64,000 nucleotides of DNA from Primula veris (Eukaryota > Streptophyta > Magnoliopsida > Ericales > Primulaceae): assembly GCA_963682055.1 (NCBI GenBank), contig OY821740.1, positions 36,662,795 to 36,726,794 of the forward strand, in the 5' to 3' direction. A model generated the notes under the pieces. That model did no database searches, was not told the origin of the DNA, and saw only the letters and a list, made by a program, of their open reading frames with translations. Position numbers and translations under genes: made by a program. Below are positions 46,701 to 59,409 of this stretch, piece by piece; the first letter of the stretch is position 1, and every line of letters starts with the position of its first letter.

Positions 46701-48894
46701 TAAATAAGGATATTTTTAATAATCAAAGACTAGCTAATCCAGAAGTTTCATGACTTTTCCCCTAAAAATAATGCTTCATTTAGTTGGTTATTTAAAGCAT
46801 CAACATTTTTTTCTAAATAAAATCTAGAAGTCTTACCAACCCTTAATCCAGGTCTCAAAACAGCTTAAGCAAATTGAGTAGAAGTTACATCCAAACAAAT
46901 CTAAATGTAATCAAATTATTGAATGTGCATGATCAGAGAGTGACAAAAAAATTAATTATTGAATCCCAAATCTTCCAAAATGATCGTAACAAGCATATGC
47001 ATTTCACGGTACAAGACAAAATGAAAACTAATACACACACATATTTATATTTATATATAAAGAGATAGACAAACAAAGGGTGCAGAGATGAGTTGGAGTC
47101 GTATTCAGATTTGTCTCTCTCCCATTTCCCTTTTGGTTAATTAATTTGCACCGAATTACTAATTATACTAATTATTTCACACAAATTTTCACCAAGTGCT
47201 GAAGACATGTAAATTTTACGAGTCAACACTAATATATAGTATAATTCTTTTACCAAAAACTTACTTGGTTTACTTAGTTTCATTTAAAAAAATATATTTT
47301 TAAATATATAAGCTACCCAATGCCGCAATGCATTGGTTAAAAATGCTGGTTATGGTAACTCGTTTGATTAGTATACTTTTCATCATTAGATTGGAAATAT
47401 TATTATTTCAAAATAAAATAAAAAATATGGAGATATTATTTACTAAGCAATGATCTGTAATCTATTTTGAATATTTTACATGGATATTTCTTTCATTTAT
47501 TTTCATATTTCATTTCTAAATACCTTTTATGAGTAAATATTTCTCTCCTCTTCAATGAAAAATAGTACACCTTTTGTGACTTTGTCATTTACAAATATAA
47601 TATTAGTACTATGCAGGTACTCATGGGTTAATTGATGAAATTTATTTTGTAGGTCCAATGAATATACTGGTTAAAGTACTAGCATTGAATTCTTATTTAT
47701 TGGTTTTCTCGAAATATCAAATTCTCAATAAAACTTACCATAAATTATTAAGTAATAAATTAAGGTATAAAAAGATTTTACTACTTAGTTACTACTTCTC
47801 TAAAATGGTAAGTTTTATTTGCATTCATTATATAAATTAGACTTAAGCATTATCGTGGGGACATTTGTTACCCAACCCGATACAGACTTAACAAAATCAA
47901 CACAAGTTAATGTTTTGAGCTACTCTACACTATCTTACAAAACTATCAAATTAAGTCTTTATGATAGTAGTTAAGAATATAATTCGCAATATTGACACAA
48001 ATTATCGTCTTAAATTACCTTGTAATCTAATAATATGCAAAATATCTGTAACGCTCTGATAATTAACTTTAAAGGTATTGTATGTCAGCTGATTAAAGTG
48101 AATGCGAGATAAACTCAAAATTTGTACTTATGCATATAATTTTATTTTTTTAAAATAACAAAATTAGTCTATTTGAAAGTAGTTATTCACATTAAAATCT
48201 AAATTAGCAATATCATCATAAATTATCCTTTTTACAATGCGTTTTGAGATCAAATGATATATGTTTGTCTGTTTGTAGCATGCTACTCGTATAGAAATTC
48301 TAATAATTTTGTCACATAGAGATATATTCCCACTATTTTCTAAAAAAAAAAAACTTTAATAACATAACATTAGAAAACCGTGGTTTGGTTGATATGGTTA
48401 AAAAATTAAAATCTAAACTAAACATACCTCAAGGCTCAAACCTACCTAAATGGTTTTATATAACATGAAAAAATCACTCTTTACCATGGTTACAAAAAGA
48501 ACATATTTGGGCCGGGATAGTATCACAAGACACACACCCGTTCAAATCAGAATCATGATAATTACGACAGGTGTTTCTCTGCCGGATGGAAAAAGTTTTT
48601 TACAAAATCACGATGACGCCGACTCATGTCCTCACAAACTTATATCGTCGTAGAGTGTTGATGGAAAAGTTTTCGATCGTGGCAACCTCCAACGAAAGCT
48701 CCGACGACCTCAGAAAAAAGCCTTTTAAATAAAACCACATAAACTACTAAACAGAATTCCATACAAAAAGAAGAGGACGAAATTCAGAAATAAGCCGTTG
48801 AAGAATATGAGAAAGGGCGTAAAAAAGAATAAGAAACTGCATATTTTTTCTATTGCATCAAAACAAACAAACTCAATATATACACACACACGGA

Positions 48895-48925
<31 letters not shown>

Positions 48926-49093
48926 CAACACAAACAGAACAGATCTCCAAAATTTTGACAAGCATATGCTTTGCCTCACTACAAAACAAACCAACCACCG
49001 TTTATAACGAACACATATACAACACACACATAGATAGATACATAATACACAGAGATCTAATTAAATAAACTGTCTCTCTCTCCGATCAGATTT

Positions 49094-49116
49094 AGAGAGA
49101 GAGAGAGAGAGAGAGA
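49094..49116. repeat. (GA)n tract before the URGT start codon
   Basis: GAGAGA over 22 bp ends directly at the ATG. A (TC)n run follows 3 bp after the exon 1 donor (49250-49275), so the two complementary runs bracket exon 1. Confidence 0.9.
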
Positions 49117-52100
49117 ATGGAGTCTGAGAAGAAGGTATCGGCGGTGTCGGATATGGGAGCTTGGGCTATGAATGTTATTAGCTCCGTTGGGATTATTATG
49201 GCTAATAAACAACTCATGTCTTCTTCCGGTTACGCTTTTAGCTTCGGTATCTCTCTCTCTCTCTCTCTCTCTCTTTCTATCTATATTTATGTGTATATGT
49301 CTGTTTCGTAACGGATTTTTTTTGTTGATTTCTAGATTTCTGATTTTAAATATGTGTGCGTGTTTGGAAAGTCGGATTATTTATCTATCTATTTATATAT
49401 TTTTATGTGTATTTGTCTGTTTGGTAACGGAATTTTTTGGTTGATTTATTGATTTCTAATTTTAAGAATATGTGGGTGTTTGGATAGTAGGATTATTTAA
49501 CTTTTTAAGTATCAGATTTTTAGGGTAAAATTTCTGGATTTTCAGTGGAATTTTGAAACAGATTTTGGACCATAAATCTATCTATCTATCTATCTATATA
49601 TATGTGTGTGTGTGTTTCTATCTCTCTCTCTATATATACATGGGTCCGTTTGGTAATAGATTTTTTTTAATGATTTTTAGATTTATGATTTAAAAAATCT
49701 GTGGGTGTTGGGTATTTGGACAGTCGGATTATTTAGCTTTTAAGAATCAGATTTTCAGGTTAAAAAAACTGAAAAATCTGGATTTTTAAGTGGATTTTTA
49801 TTAACCGATTGTTTAAATCTGATTTTGGACAAACATAGCCTATATATATGTATATTTATTTGTGTTGATAGGGTAGATCTATTAAATTTTTGAGATGAGT
49901 TTCAAATTTTAAGTTGTTTATTGTTCTTGTCATGTTAATTTATGGGTTATGCTCGGATTTGTTATCAATTTGTTATTTTTCTGAAATGGGTTTCGTTTGT
50001 AAATTGTAATTGTGTTTATTGTGTTGCTTGAATTGATCGTCGATCCGTTAGTTTTATTACTAAGTGGGGTTCATTTTACGTCATTTGTTGTCTTTGTTTG
50101 CTGAATTGATAGATTTCGCTTGGTTTTATACTTGGGATTAATCAAAATTTTGATTAGATTTGTTATGTTATGAATTTGTGAGCCTAATTGTACCTGATAT
50201 AATGGGATTTGCTCAGGTTTCGATTGGTTTTAAGGGGGTTTTCTCTCTAATTTGTACCTGGCATTCATCATATTTTTGCTGAAACTTCGTTGTGATTTGA
50301 AATATATGCTGCAGAAGTTCGGTGTTTCTCTCGCTTGTTTTGATTTGATTTGATTTCTAGAATTCCGTTTTCGAATTGTTGGAAACTTGAAGTTGGTTTA
50401 GAGTTCAAAGATTCTAATTTAACAAGAAAAGAAAATCTACTATAAGATTTGGATTTATGACAAGAATTGCCCGAAATTCCTGCTGCAAAAAATCAGCTCT
50501 CTCATTTGTGTCCGATCCTGTTATTAAGTTGTTGGATATATAAACTGTAACTTTAAAACATTTTTGGGGCTAATTTATGAGATGACGAGTGATTCTGGAG
50601 TTTGAGATATTCCACAATGTTGTAGTCATAATTTTTTATCATGCAAAAATCTAGCCTATCTGTTCCGCGAAATAGCCTTACTAGTTCTGTTATCAATTGT
50701 GTGAGACTTGATGTTTTATAAAAAAAGAATTCTACAATTAATCAGTGCGCTTATTCAAGAAAAAAATATCCAACATTAATAGCATTTTGTTCCAACTTTG
50801 TTCCGTCATTGAATTTTTGTTTGCCGTAATCCAGTCTGATCTCGAAATTTCCTTATGGATCACTTCATTTAGTTTTGCTCTCTCTCCCTTCCTTTAACCT
50901 GATCCCTAAATTTCCTTAAGGATGACATTATTTAAGTTTTCATGAATGGCTTTAAATTCCCTTTGAGCCTTATGACAGCAGTTTGATGATTTAATTTTCT
51001 CGGTTATTGAATTATATGCTGCCAAATTCAGCTATCACTGTATATGTCAGCCTTGGGTAGGATCCTTTAAATTGTTTATGAATTTCGTATATATTTCTGG
51101 CGGTTGCATTTGTGCCTTTTAATTATTTTGAGCCTGTCTATGACCCTATGACCAAATTGCCTTTTTAAGTTTTTAATATCCAGCATGGTTCACATTTTGC
51201 ATGAACATAATGTTAGAAATTCAGTCTTTATATTCTTTGAATCTGATGGGTACTTTTTTTTAATCAATTCTGAAATTAAATTTGGCGATCGAAGTTGTGC
51301 CTTGGTGATGTTTCTTGGCCTCATTTATGGCCTGTAAATTGCTTTTTTTGGTAGAACTTAATGGTGAAAATTTTCAGTTTCCCTCTCTGTCTTTCTTGGA
51401 CCTGAATGCTAATTTCCCTTGAGAATTCCAGTACTGAAATGTTGGCAATTGGAATTCTGCCTTTCAAATATTGTTAGGCCTAATTTATGGCTCGGTGTTC
51501 AAAATTAATAATTGAGTATTCTACGTTATATGTACTTAGCAAGAGTTTTATGCTGGTATTGTTTTTTAGCTGCTAAATGTTAGTCTCACTGAGGATGTCT
51601 TTTCATATTCGGTGTGAATCTGTTGGCAAATGAAATTGGGTTTTTTAAATTTGTTTGAGCCTAATTTGTGACACAATATACTTATATAGAATTTTTTCCA
51701 TGTTACCGATCTCATTTCTGTAGCGCATCTCTCTCGCTATAAATAATAATATATACTATGCAACTTATTTTTGTTACTGGAAGTTGAGATGGTAAAGATC
51801 TAGATACAGATATTATAGTAATCTTTTCCACATCAACTCAACCAATTAAATTTACTGTACCCCCAATGAAGTGTTTATAGACAAGTAACAAAATTCTAGC
51901 CAACTAATAACCAACTATAATTGTCGACGCGGCCATGTTTTTCTCTATTTAGCTGTCGGAAATTAGAATTTAGGTCAATTTTTATGACCTACTTAGGCTA
52001 CTTTGTTATCATTATTTTGGTTTTGGTATTTGACATAAAATCATATGCCCGGAGATTTAGCCTGTTTTTTCGTAGATTTACAATTGAACGCAGTTGTAAA

Positions 52101-55100
52101 TTTACGAAAAAACAAGCTAAATCACATAAAATCACATTATCGGCGACTTTAATTGAACTCAGTTGTGAAAGATCTATTAATTTTGGTGTTGAACTATCGA
52201 ATTCGCAATTGTTTTTGAACACTTGTATACATTTCAAGCATATTCTGGGTCATCTTTGGAACTGGGACGAATTTTGAAGGAACTGACTAGCAAAAGATAT
52301 AAAGTAATTGACTGTGAATCACAAAGACTTGTGCTAGTTATATGGCTGCAATTATGATATAATCAAAATAATGCTTAAGAGTTTGCTAAGTAATTGCTGA
52401 ATTCACATTTGTTCTATAACTTTATCAAAGTTACATATTGGTATTGATTGAACTCCAGTCGAATTTTGAGAAATTGGTGATGAGAAACAAGCAAACAGGC
52501 TCAAGCCGCTCAACATACTATCACAAGTTAAATCGTTTGGTTCACAAATGTTCTGGTTTATAGGATCGTTATTATTATAAACCTGGTTCCTTAAAATAAT
52601 CGCAGGTTACATCTCACTTGAACAACAAAATACAAACCAATCTAAAGCTGTAGGGTCTATCTATTGCTAGATTAATCTGGCTAGATGTATAACAGAATTC
52701 AGGTGAGATGTAGGGGTCTTATCTATTGCTAGATTAATCTGACTAGATGTATATCTAAAGTGATGCTTTTTTTTTGTTTTGTTCAGCCACAACTTTAACT
52801 GGGTTCCATTTTGCTGTAACTGCAATGGTTGGCGCGGTATCAAATGCGACAGGTTACTCTGTATCCAAACATGTTCCTCTCTGGGAGCTGTTGTGGTTTT
52901 CAATAGTTGCCAACATGTCTATTACAGGGATGAATCTCAGTCTCATGTTGAATTCTGTTGGATTTTACCAGGTTTGTCTTTTTGGGAAATTATTGCTTTA
53001 ACCAATGATTTTTATATTATGGCCTCATTCGCTTGCGTCCTGTAATTAATTTTTTATTTTTATTTTTTTTTTGCATTTGAAGTAACAAAAACTTTTTGAT
53101 ATTAAATAGACGAAAAAATATACTTAGACGAATATAGAGGGATTTTGAAACTTAATAGAACTATACCTTTTTACTTCGAAATTATGATCAAGTATACCTT
53201 TTTCTTTGTATGTCGTGCTTGCAAGTAAAAGTATAGAAACGTGAACGTATGCAGTTTTAACAAACAGGTTACTTATAGTACTACCGAATGTGTGTATATT
53301 CCAGCACTTATAAATGAACTTGAACATTTATTACAAGAGTTGTGACATGCTAGAAAAGAAAAAGGAAATCTTACCCTCAACAAGTTCTTCTGGTTTCTGA
53401 AAGTCTTAGAAATATTCAGTGAAATTTTGGAAGTTTATGTGCTTAGTTTTGGATTCCTCTTTCCTATTCATTTGGTATGGATGATGATGTGTGGAATGAA
53501 ATTATGTTCAAGATTGTCAGTCCCAAAACAAGTGAAAAGTTAATATTTGTAAGGTAAACTCTATTATATAATTGATATGTCCTGTAGATTTTTTTACTGG
53601 CACTGCTGATGTCATTTTCAACCAACTCTCAGGGGAATATATTGCCTGGAATTCTCTGAAATCTGGATCTGGTTTACAAAAATTCTGCATTGTTCCTCCT
53701 ATCTACTATCCTTGACTTCAATGAAGCTCATTAACAAAGTTGATTGTAAATAATCTTCATCAAAGCCAAAAACCGCGAAATTACTCCACTTTTTTTTTTC
53801 TTTTGATAATTAGGTACCCTTTTTCTGGAAAATGATGGAGAAGTTAATAGAACCTAATTTGCACCAATATTTCACCATTGTTTTGAGAGGCGAATTATAT
53901 TTAGATTAGATTTGTCATCAAAGTTAACACGCTAGATACCCTTACATTTTACAGGCCTTGTCTTCTTTTCTTGACCAAGCTTCCAAGTTTTACAGATTTT
54001 CTCAGCTGAGCTTACTTTGTGCGCAGATCTCAAAATTAAGCATGATACCAGTGGTTTGTGTGATGGAGTGGATCATTCATAGTAAGCACTACTCAAGAGA
54101 AGTTAAAATGGCTGTTCTGGTGGTTGTAGTTGGTGTTGGTGTTTGTACAGTAACTGACGTTAAAGTAAATGCCAAAGGTTTCATATGTGCCTGCACAGCA
54201 GTTTTATCTACGTCATTGCAACAGATTGTGAGTATCTGAACGTATTTACGTGAAATCATAATTTTCTTTGAATTGTTTTATGTTATTTTTACTATCTTTA
54301 GTATTTGGTGTTGTCCTGTCCCTCTGTAGGACTACATATTAAACTTTAGCACTATTTAGAAAGCGAGGGTTTGTGATGTTAAGTTACTTGAAAATAGTTG
54401 AAGAATATAGATTACAAACTTCATATGCTCAGTGGAAGTACCTTTAGAGTCATTTTGCAAGATATGCATGTTGCTGGTTATTTTCACGTAATTAATCTTT
54501 TTAGGTTTGTACAAAACTTTAATTAAAATTTTGAAGAACATCCTATGATTAGACTAAATAATCAAACATTTTATAATTGTTTGATCTTTGATAGATTGTT
54601 CTTTTCTGTAAGTTGGAATAAACTATGTTTCCATTCTATTTGTTCATCTCGAATTCCAATTTGAACCCTAACTTATCCTGAGCGGACTATTCTCCTGTTT
54701 AGTTGTTTATACTGAAATGTTTATCGAGTAATAGTGCAAGTACTACAACTTAGTTAAAACAAGCCTCTCTGGATTAGGGAGTGTCAACGGGATGATTTTT
54801 TTCCAGTTATAATTGGATACAAAATTGAAAATTGTGTACTCGTTTTTCATTTTTATAGTCATGTTAAAACTTGATAAGCTCGTGGTTATCTACTTAGTAA
54901 TATAATGATGGGCTGCTTAGTTCTAAAAATCAGAAAATTGATTAGTAGTTTTAAAAATCAGAACATTGATTAGTAAAGTTTTAATCAATCGTTGTACTCT
55001 TAGTTGCCTTTATTTACTCTATAAATGTATACCAGATTTGGGACTTTCGTGAATTTGTAATTTTCCTTATGTATGCTTTCTTTCTCTGGTTATTACAGTC

Positions 55101-56299
55101 AATAGGTTCCCTTCAGAAAAAGTATTCAATTGGATCTTTCGAATTGCTAAGCAAGACAGCTCCAATTCAAGCACTATCGCTTCTGTTGTTGGGCCCTTTT
55201 GTTGACTATTATCTTAGCGGAAACTTCGTCGTAAACTACAAGTTCTCCACTGGTGCTGTTGTGAGTATTCCTCTCTCCCTCTAACTCAAATCTGTCATAA
55301 TTACATCAGAACTATGAAGCAGTTTTTCTGATGCTACAAAAACGTCGCCAAGTTTGACCCTACTTATACACAAAAATCTGGTAAATGTATGATGTTACTG
55401 TCTTAACTTGCCACATCAATTGGGCATTGTTTGGCGACTGTTGAACTTTTTGCACTTCTTTCATTTTTTAGTCTACCCCTCGTTCTACAATATAAGTCAT
55501 ATACGAAACCACGCGTAACTTTGACTGGCAAATAACTCGTATCCAAATTGTTGAAATATTTTTTTTTTAAATCTATCATATAGTTTAACATTTGAACTAT
55601 TTAGAAAAAAATTGAAAATTTTCGTTTCGACAATTTAGTTGCATGTTCCGGTCAAAGTTGCACGTTGTTTCGTATAGGACTTATATTGTGGAATGGAGGG
55701 AGTATGAAACATATGCGGTTGAAAAGTCAAGTTTTGAAATTCAAAATGTTTGCTTTATTTTTTACCAAACACACTTTCAAAAAATATTTTAAAGTATTTT
55801 TCCACCTCCATAAATAAAGTATAATTATAACCTTGCAGAGTGCAACCAAAGAGACTATTGTTTTTAAGTTAAAAGTATAAGAAGACATCATTTCATTTGT
55901 ATCTTAGCGTCTAATAATCATGGCAAAAAAATGCAGTTGTTCATCCTTCTTTCGTGCTTGCTAGCCGTATTTTGCAACATGAGTCAATACCTCTGCATCG
56001 GACGATTTTCGGCGACTTCATTCCAGGTTTTGGGTCACATGAAAACGGTAGCTGTCCTCACTTTGGGGTGGCTGCTATTCGATTCACAGTTAACTTTTAA
56101 GAACATAATGGGAATGCTACTCGCAGTTGTTGGTATGATAATCTATAGTTGGGCTGTTGAGCTTGAAAAACAAGCTAATGCAAATAAGTTCACTCCCAAC
56201 TCCAAACACAGTCTTACAGAAGAGGAACTTGAGCTATTGAAAGAGGGATTTGAACGCGGACCTGTGAAAGATATGGAGCTTGGCGAGCCTACAAAGTAG
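49117..56299 (+). CDS. URGT: UDP-rhamnose/UDP-galactose transporter (URGT/NST-KT family), 346 aa, 5 exons
   Basis: Exons 49117-49246, 52787-52971, 54027-54227, 55099-55260 and 55937-56299 give 347 codons with all junctions in frame. The protein starts MESEKKVSAVSDMGAWAMN, continues VGIIMANKQLMSSSG and ATTLTGFHFAVTAMVG, and contains GHMKTVAVLTLGWLLFD near the end. These are hallmarks of the plant NST-KT clade of the drug/metabolite transporter superfamily, with about ten membrane helices. Family members in Arabidopsis (URGT1-6, about 340-350 aa) carry UDP-rhamnose and UDP-galactose into the Golgi in exchange for UMP, feeding pectin and other cell-wall glycan synthesis. The clade-defining start excludes UXT-type UDP-xylose transporters, but which URGT paralogue this is cannot be told. 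The charged C-terminal tail is cytosolic. A (GA)n tract (49094-49115) abuts the start codon. Confidence 0.93.
49300..49840 (+). repeat. Three degenerate tandem units in URGT intron 1
   Basis: A unit reading TTTGGTAACGGATTTTTTTT...GATTTCTAGATTT...GTGTTTGGA..GTCGGATTATTTA recurs near 49300, 49420 and 49645, spaced about 120 and 225 bp. Confidence 0.65.
52054..52123 (+). repeat. 70-bp near-perfect hairpin in URGT intron 1
   Basis: The left arm GATTTAGCCTGTTTTTTCGT... (30 nt) pairs with the right arm ...ACGAAAAAACAAGCTAAATC with two mismatches, leaving a 10-nt loop (TTGAACGCAG). Confidence 0.85.
55472..55704. mobile_element. Stowaway-like MITE in URGT intron 4
   Basis: The left end TCTACCCCTCGTTCTACAAT and the right end ATTGTGGAATGGAGGGAGTA are inverted repeats that extend into ATAAGTC and ATACGAAAC. 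The CTCCCTCC core is typical of Stowaway elements. Confidence 0.75.
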
Positions 56300-57289
56300 A
56301 TGTCAACATATATCTTGTTGGCTAAAAACCTTTTTTTGATAATTTATTTTCCTTAGTCATTTTACAAATCAAGAGTCAACGGGGATGGGTATTCGTCTCC
56401 TTGCCCTTATTGTCTTTTTTCAGAGATTTAATGTTTACAGGAACTGTTATATTAATGTTTTAAAGAACCCTGGCACTTAGTTCCCCCTTCATGGCATTTC
56501 TTTTACTATTTTATTTATTTGTTTTTTGTTTTTTTTTCATGAGGGATTGGATAGTGCTGAACTCGTAAAGCCATTTATAGACCATACTATAGCACCAATT
56601 GTTTGTAGCCATTATTGAAATTTGAAAGTGTATACTATTCTTATTAATTTCTTTCCCTTTTTGTGTTGGATCATTCATTTGCAGAGATTGAGATTATTTG
56701 AGTGCAGCTTTTGGGTGCAGTAATTCTTTATTATAATTTACAAAGAACACATAGTTTGGCTAGAATTTAATGTGAGTAGCTGACTAAACTTAAATAAGAT
56801 CTGGTTCAAAATGTCGCAGACAAACTGAAAACTTTTTTTTTTTTTATTTTTTAAGAAAATGAAGGCTTGTTTGATTGAAACATTTTTTTTTGCCAATACT
56901 TATAGGTTTATATGCTCATTTTCTCTAATGTCTGAATCCCTCGGGAAACAGTCTTGATTCAGCACTCAGCAGGAATCTAAAATAGTTGTTTCAAAATTAT
57001 CAAAACAATAGTGTACATGGTGTGGAACAATGAAAGGTAGCTTCATTGCTCAATGTCTGAGGTTGAAATATAATGCAAAATTGGACCACATTTTTTTTTT
57101 TGATAATAAATTCGACCACTTATTGCTGAGCCAGATGATAAGATTGCATCTAATGATCTTGAAGAAATAGAAGATTAACTTAAGAAGTGCATAACTTGAG
57201 AAAGTGTTTATGAATGTGACTGTGAGAATGTCAATGACTTTGTTCGGCTGATGAGAATAATTATACTTTTGTGAACTTTTACTTATAAG
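56300..57289. other. URGT 3' flank, no gene seen
   Basis: AT-rich presumed 3' UTR and intergenic DNA with long T runs (56821, 57092). Nothing recognised. Confidence 0.5.
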
Positions 57290-57500
57290 TAAATTGTCCG
57301 TTTGGCCTACAATGTACATGTATAATAGCTTGTGTTTTCAAGGCAAAATAAGTAAACTTTTTAAAAAGTATTGATTTTGATTTTTTAAGTATAACTTTGT
57401 CCGTTTGGCCTACAATGTACAAGTATAATAGCTTGTGTTTTCAAGGCAAAATAAGTAAACTTTTTAAAAAGTATTGATTTTGATTTTTTAAGTATAACTT
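57290..57500. repeat. Tandem duplication of a 106-bp unit
   Basis: TTGTCCGTTTGGCCTACAAT through TTTTTTAAGTATAAC occurs at about 57294-57393 and again at about 57397-57500, with one mismatch visible (ACATG/ACAAG). Confidence 0.9.
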
Positions 57501-57689
57501 TCTTCAATGTTACACTTCAATCATATACTTTTCACGCTTCCGGATACAAAAGGTAAAGTTTTTATTTTTACCAAACACACTTATAATTATAGGGCAATTA
57601 ACAAAAACATACCTTATCTCTATTATATTAACAAAAATATACCCTTCAAAGATATTATCAAAATCATACCTTTAATAAAAAAAGAGTAT

Positions 57690-58440
57690 ATGAAATTAAA
57701 AAAAAGATATGAATTCAAAAAAAAAAATAGGGTATGAAATCTCAAAAAAAGAAGGTATGAAATCGGAAAAAATTTGGTATAAAAAAAATATTTGTTCGAA
57801 AACGAAAAGAAAAGAGGGTATTAAATCGGAAAAAATGGTATGAACTCGAAAAAAACGGGATATAATTTTAAAAATTAGGTTATGACTTTAAAAATTAGGG
57901 TGTGACTTTAAAAATTGGGATATGACTTTAAAAATTGAGATATGAATTTTAAAATTTGGGTTATGAACTTAAAAATCGGGATATGAAGTTTAAAAATCGG
58001 GGTATGAACTTAAAAATTGGGGTATGAAGTTTAAAAATCGGAGTATGAACTTTAAAATTGGGGTATAAACTTTAAAAATAAGAGTATGAACTTTTAAAAT
58101 TGAAATATGAACTTAAAATAAGGGTATGGACACGAAAAACGGGAGTACGAACTTTAAAAATTGAGATATGAATTTTAAAAATTGGGGTATGAACTTAAAA
58201 ATTGAGATATGAATATTAAAAATCGGGGTATGAACTTAAAAATCGGGGTATGGAGTTTAAAAATCGGGGTATGAACTTAAAAATTGGGATATAAAGTTTA
58301 AAAATCTGGGTATGAACTTTAAAAATAATGGTATGAACTTTAAAATTGGGGTATAAACTTTAAAAATAAGGATATGAACTTTTAAAATTGAAATATGAAC
58401 TTAAAATAAGGGTATGAACACGAAAAAGGGGAATACGAGC
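57690..58440. repeat. Minisatellite of GGTATGAA(C)TTAAAAATT-type units with higher-order duplication
   Basis: Units of about 19-24 bp (GGGGTATGAACTTTAAAAAT and variants) are repeated some 30 times. A block at about 57936-58150 ending AAATAAGGGTATGGACACGA recurs at about 58157-58440 ending AAATAAGGGTATGAACACGA, so the array was itself duplicated. Spacing is irregular, and there are no unique spacers. Confidence 0.9.
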
Positions 58441-59220
58441 TCAATTTTTTTCATAATATTAAGAGGAGGTGAAATGATAGTTTTTTTTTATAATAAAAAT
58501 ACATAATAAAAAAGTTACATTTTTTTTGTTTTTGTTTCCCATTTTCTTTCTTTAACAAAAGACAACAAACAAATGAATAGAATATCAAACTATATATACT
58601 ATTCTTATTTACCTCAATTCACACTTTCAATTCCCAAATTCAATCTCAAAATTTTTCAATTCACATATAGATACACTAGTAATCGTGCCCCATGCGTTGC
58701 GTGTGTGACGCCCAATGCAATTAAAATATAAAAAATAAGTATAGTTATGATACAAATACGTGGATAATACAAAAAAAATAATAGTATAATACTTAAAAGA
58801 ATGTTTGGTTGTTAAAGAGAGACACATAATGTTATTAGTTGTTATTTTATTTTTTTATTTTTTTTTATGTAAGCATGGCATTGTTGTAATTAATAAAAAA
58901 GTATATGAGTATTTTTGAAAAAAAAATGGCTAAATTGAACAGTATCATTTAACTTGGATTGACTTATTATAATAGAATGATAAATACATATTCACACACT
59001 CCGATCCAAATCATGGGAGGAGAAGGACAACACAGACGATGGCGGAGGCACCACCTGAAAAAAAAAGCAATGTCGATTTTATCAATGACGTGATGGAGAA
59101 CGACGATAGATTTTAAACAGTATAGATATGCGGCGAAGATATATAGGGGGAGTTCTCTTTTCAATAGGTGAAATGCTAACCAATATAACAGACGTGGGTT
59201 CAGCAAACCCACGTCTACGT
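58441..59220. other. AT-rich spacer with a short GC hairpin
   Basis: No gene. ACTAGTAATCGTGCCCCATG at 58675 resembles a widespread plant transposon end of uncertain class. A perfect stem-loop, AGACGTGGGTT-CAGCA-AACCCACGTCT, lies at 59190-59216, followed by a long T run. Confidence 0.45.
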
Positions 59221-59409
59221 GGATTTAATTTTTTTTTTTTTTTTTTTTTCCTTTCCTTTCCTTTCCTTTGCTTTGCTTCATCACGTGGCTGCTGCAATTA
59301 TTTTCTTTTCTTCTGTATCTTCTTCTCTTATTCTTCACTTCGTTTTTAATTTTAATATATCAAACAATTTCACAATTTTATCCAAAAACTTCTCCAATTT
59401 TATCCAAAA

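Larger units (their letters stand above)
42546..49116. other. Intergenic AT-rich DNA, no gene seen
   Basis: About 6.6 kb without a supported gene. It holds a Stowaway-like MITE at 43540-43755, poly(A/T) runs, and the 5' leader of the transporter gene with a (CT)n run at 48893-48920. The ORF at 48450-48653 is not recognisable. Confidence 0.5.

Noticed and set aside
48450..48653. 67-aa ORF before URGT
   Set aside because: It has no similarity that I recognise and no partner exons. Open by chance is the simpler reading.
51921..52277. 118-aa ORF in URGT intron 1
   Set aside because: It has a non-ATG start and no recognisable domain. It covers a hairpin within an intron that is clearly spliced out.
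57690..58440. CRISPR-like array
   Set aside because: Units are direct degenerate repeats with no unique spacers, in a plant nuclear genome. It is a minisatellite.
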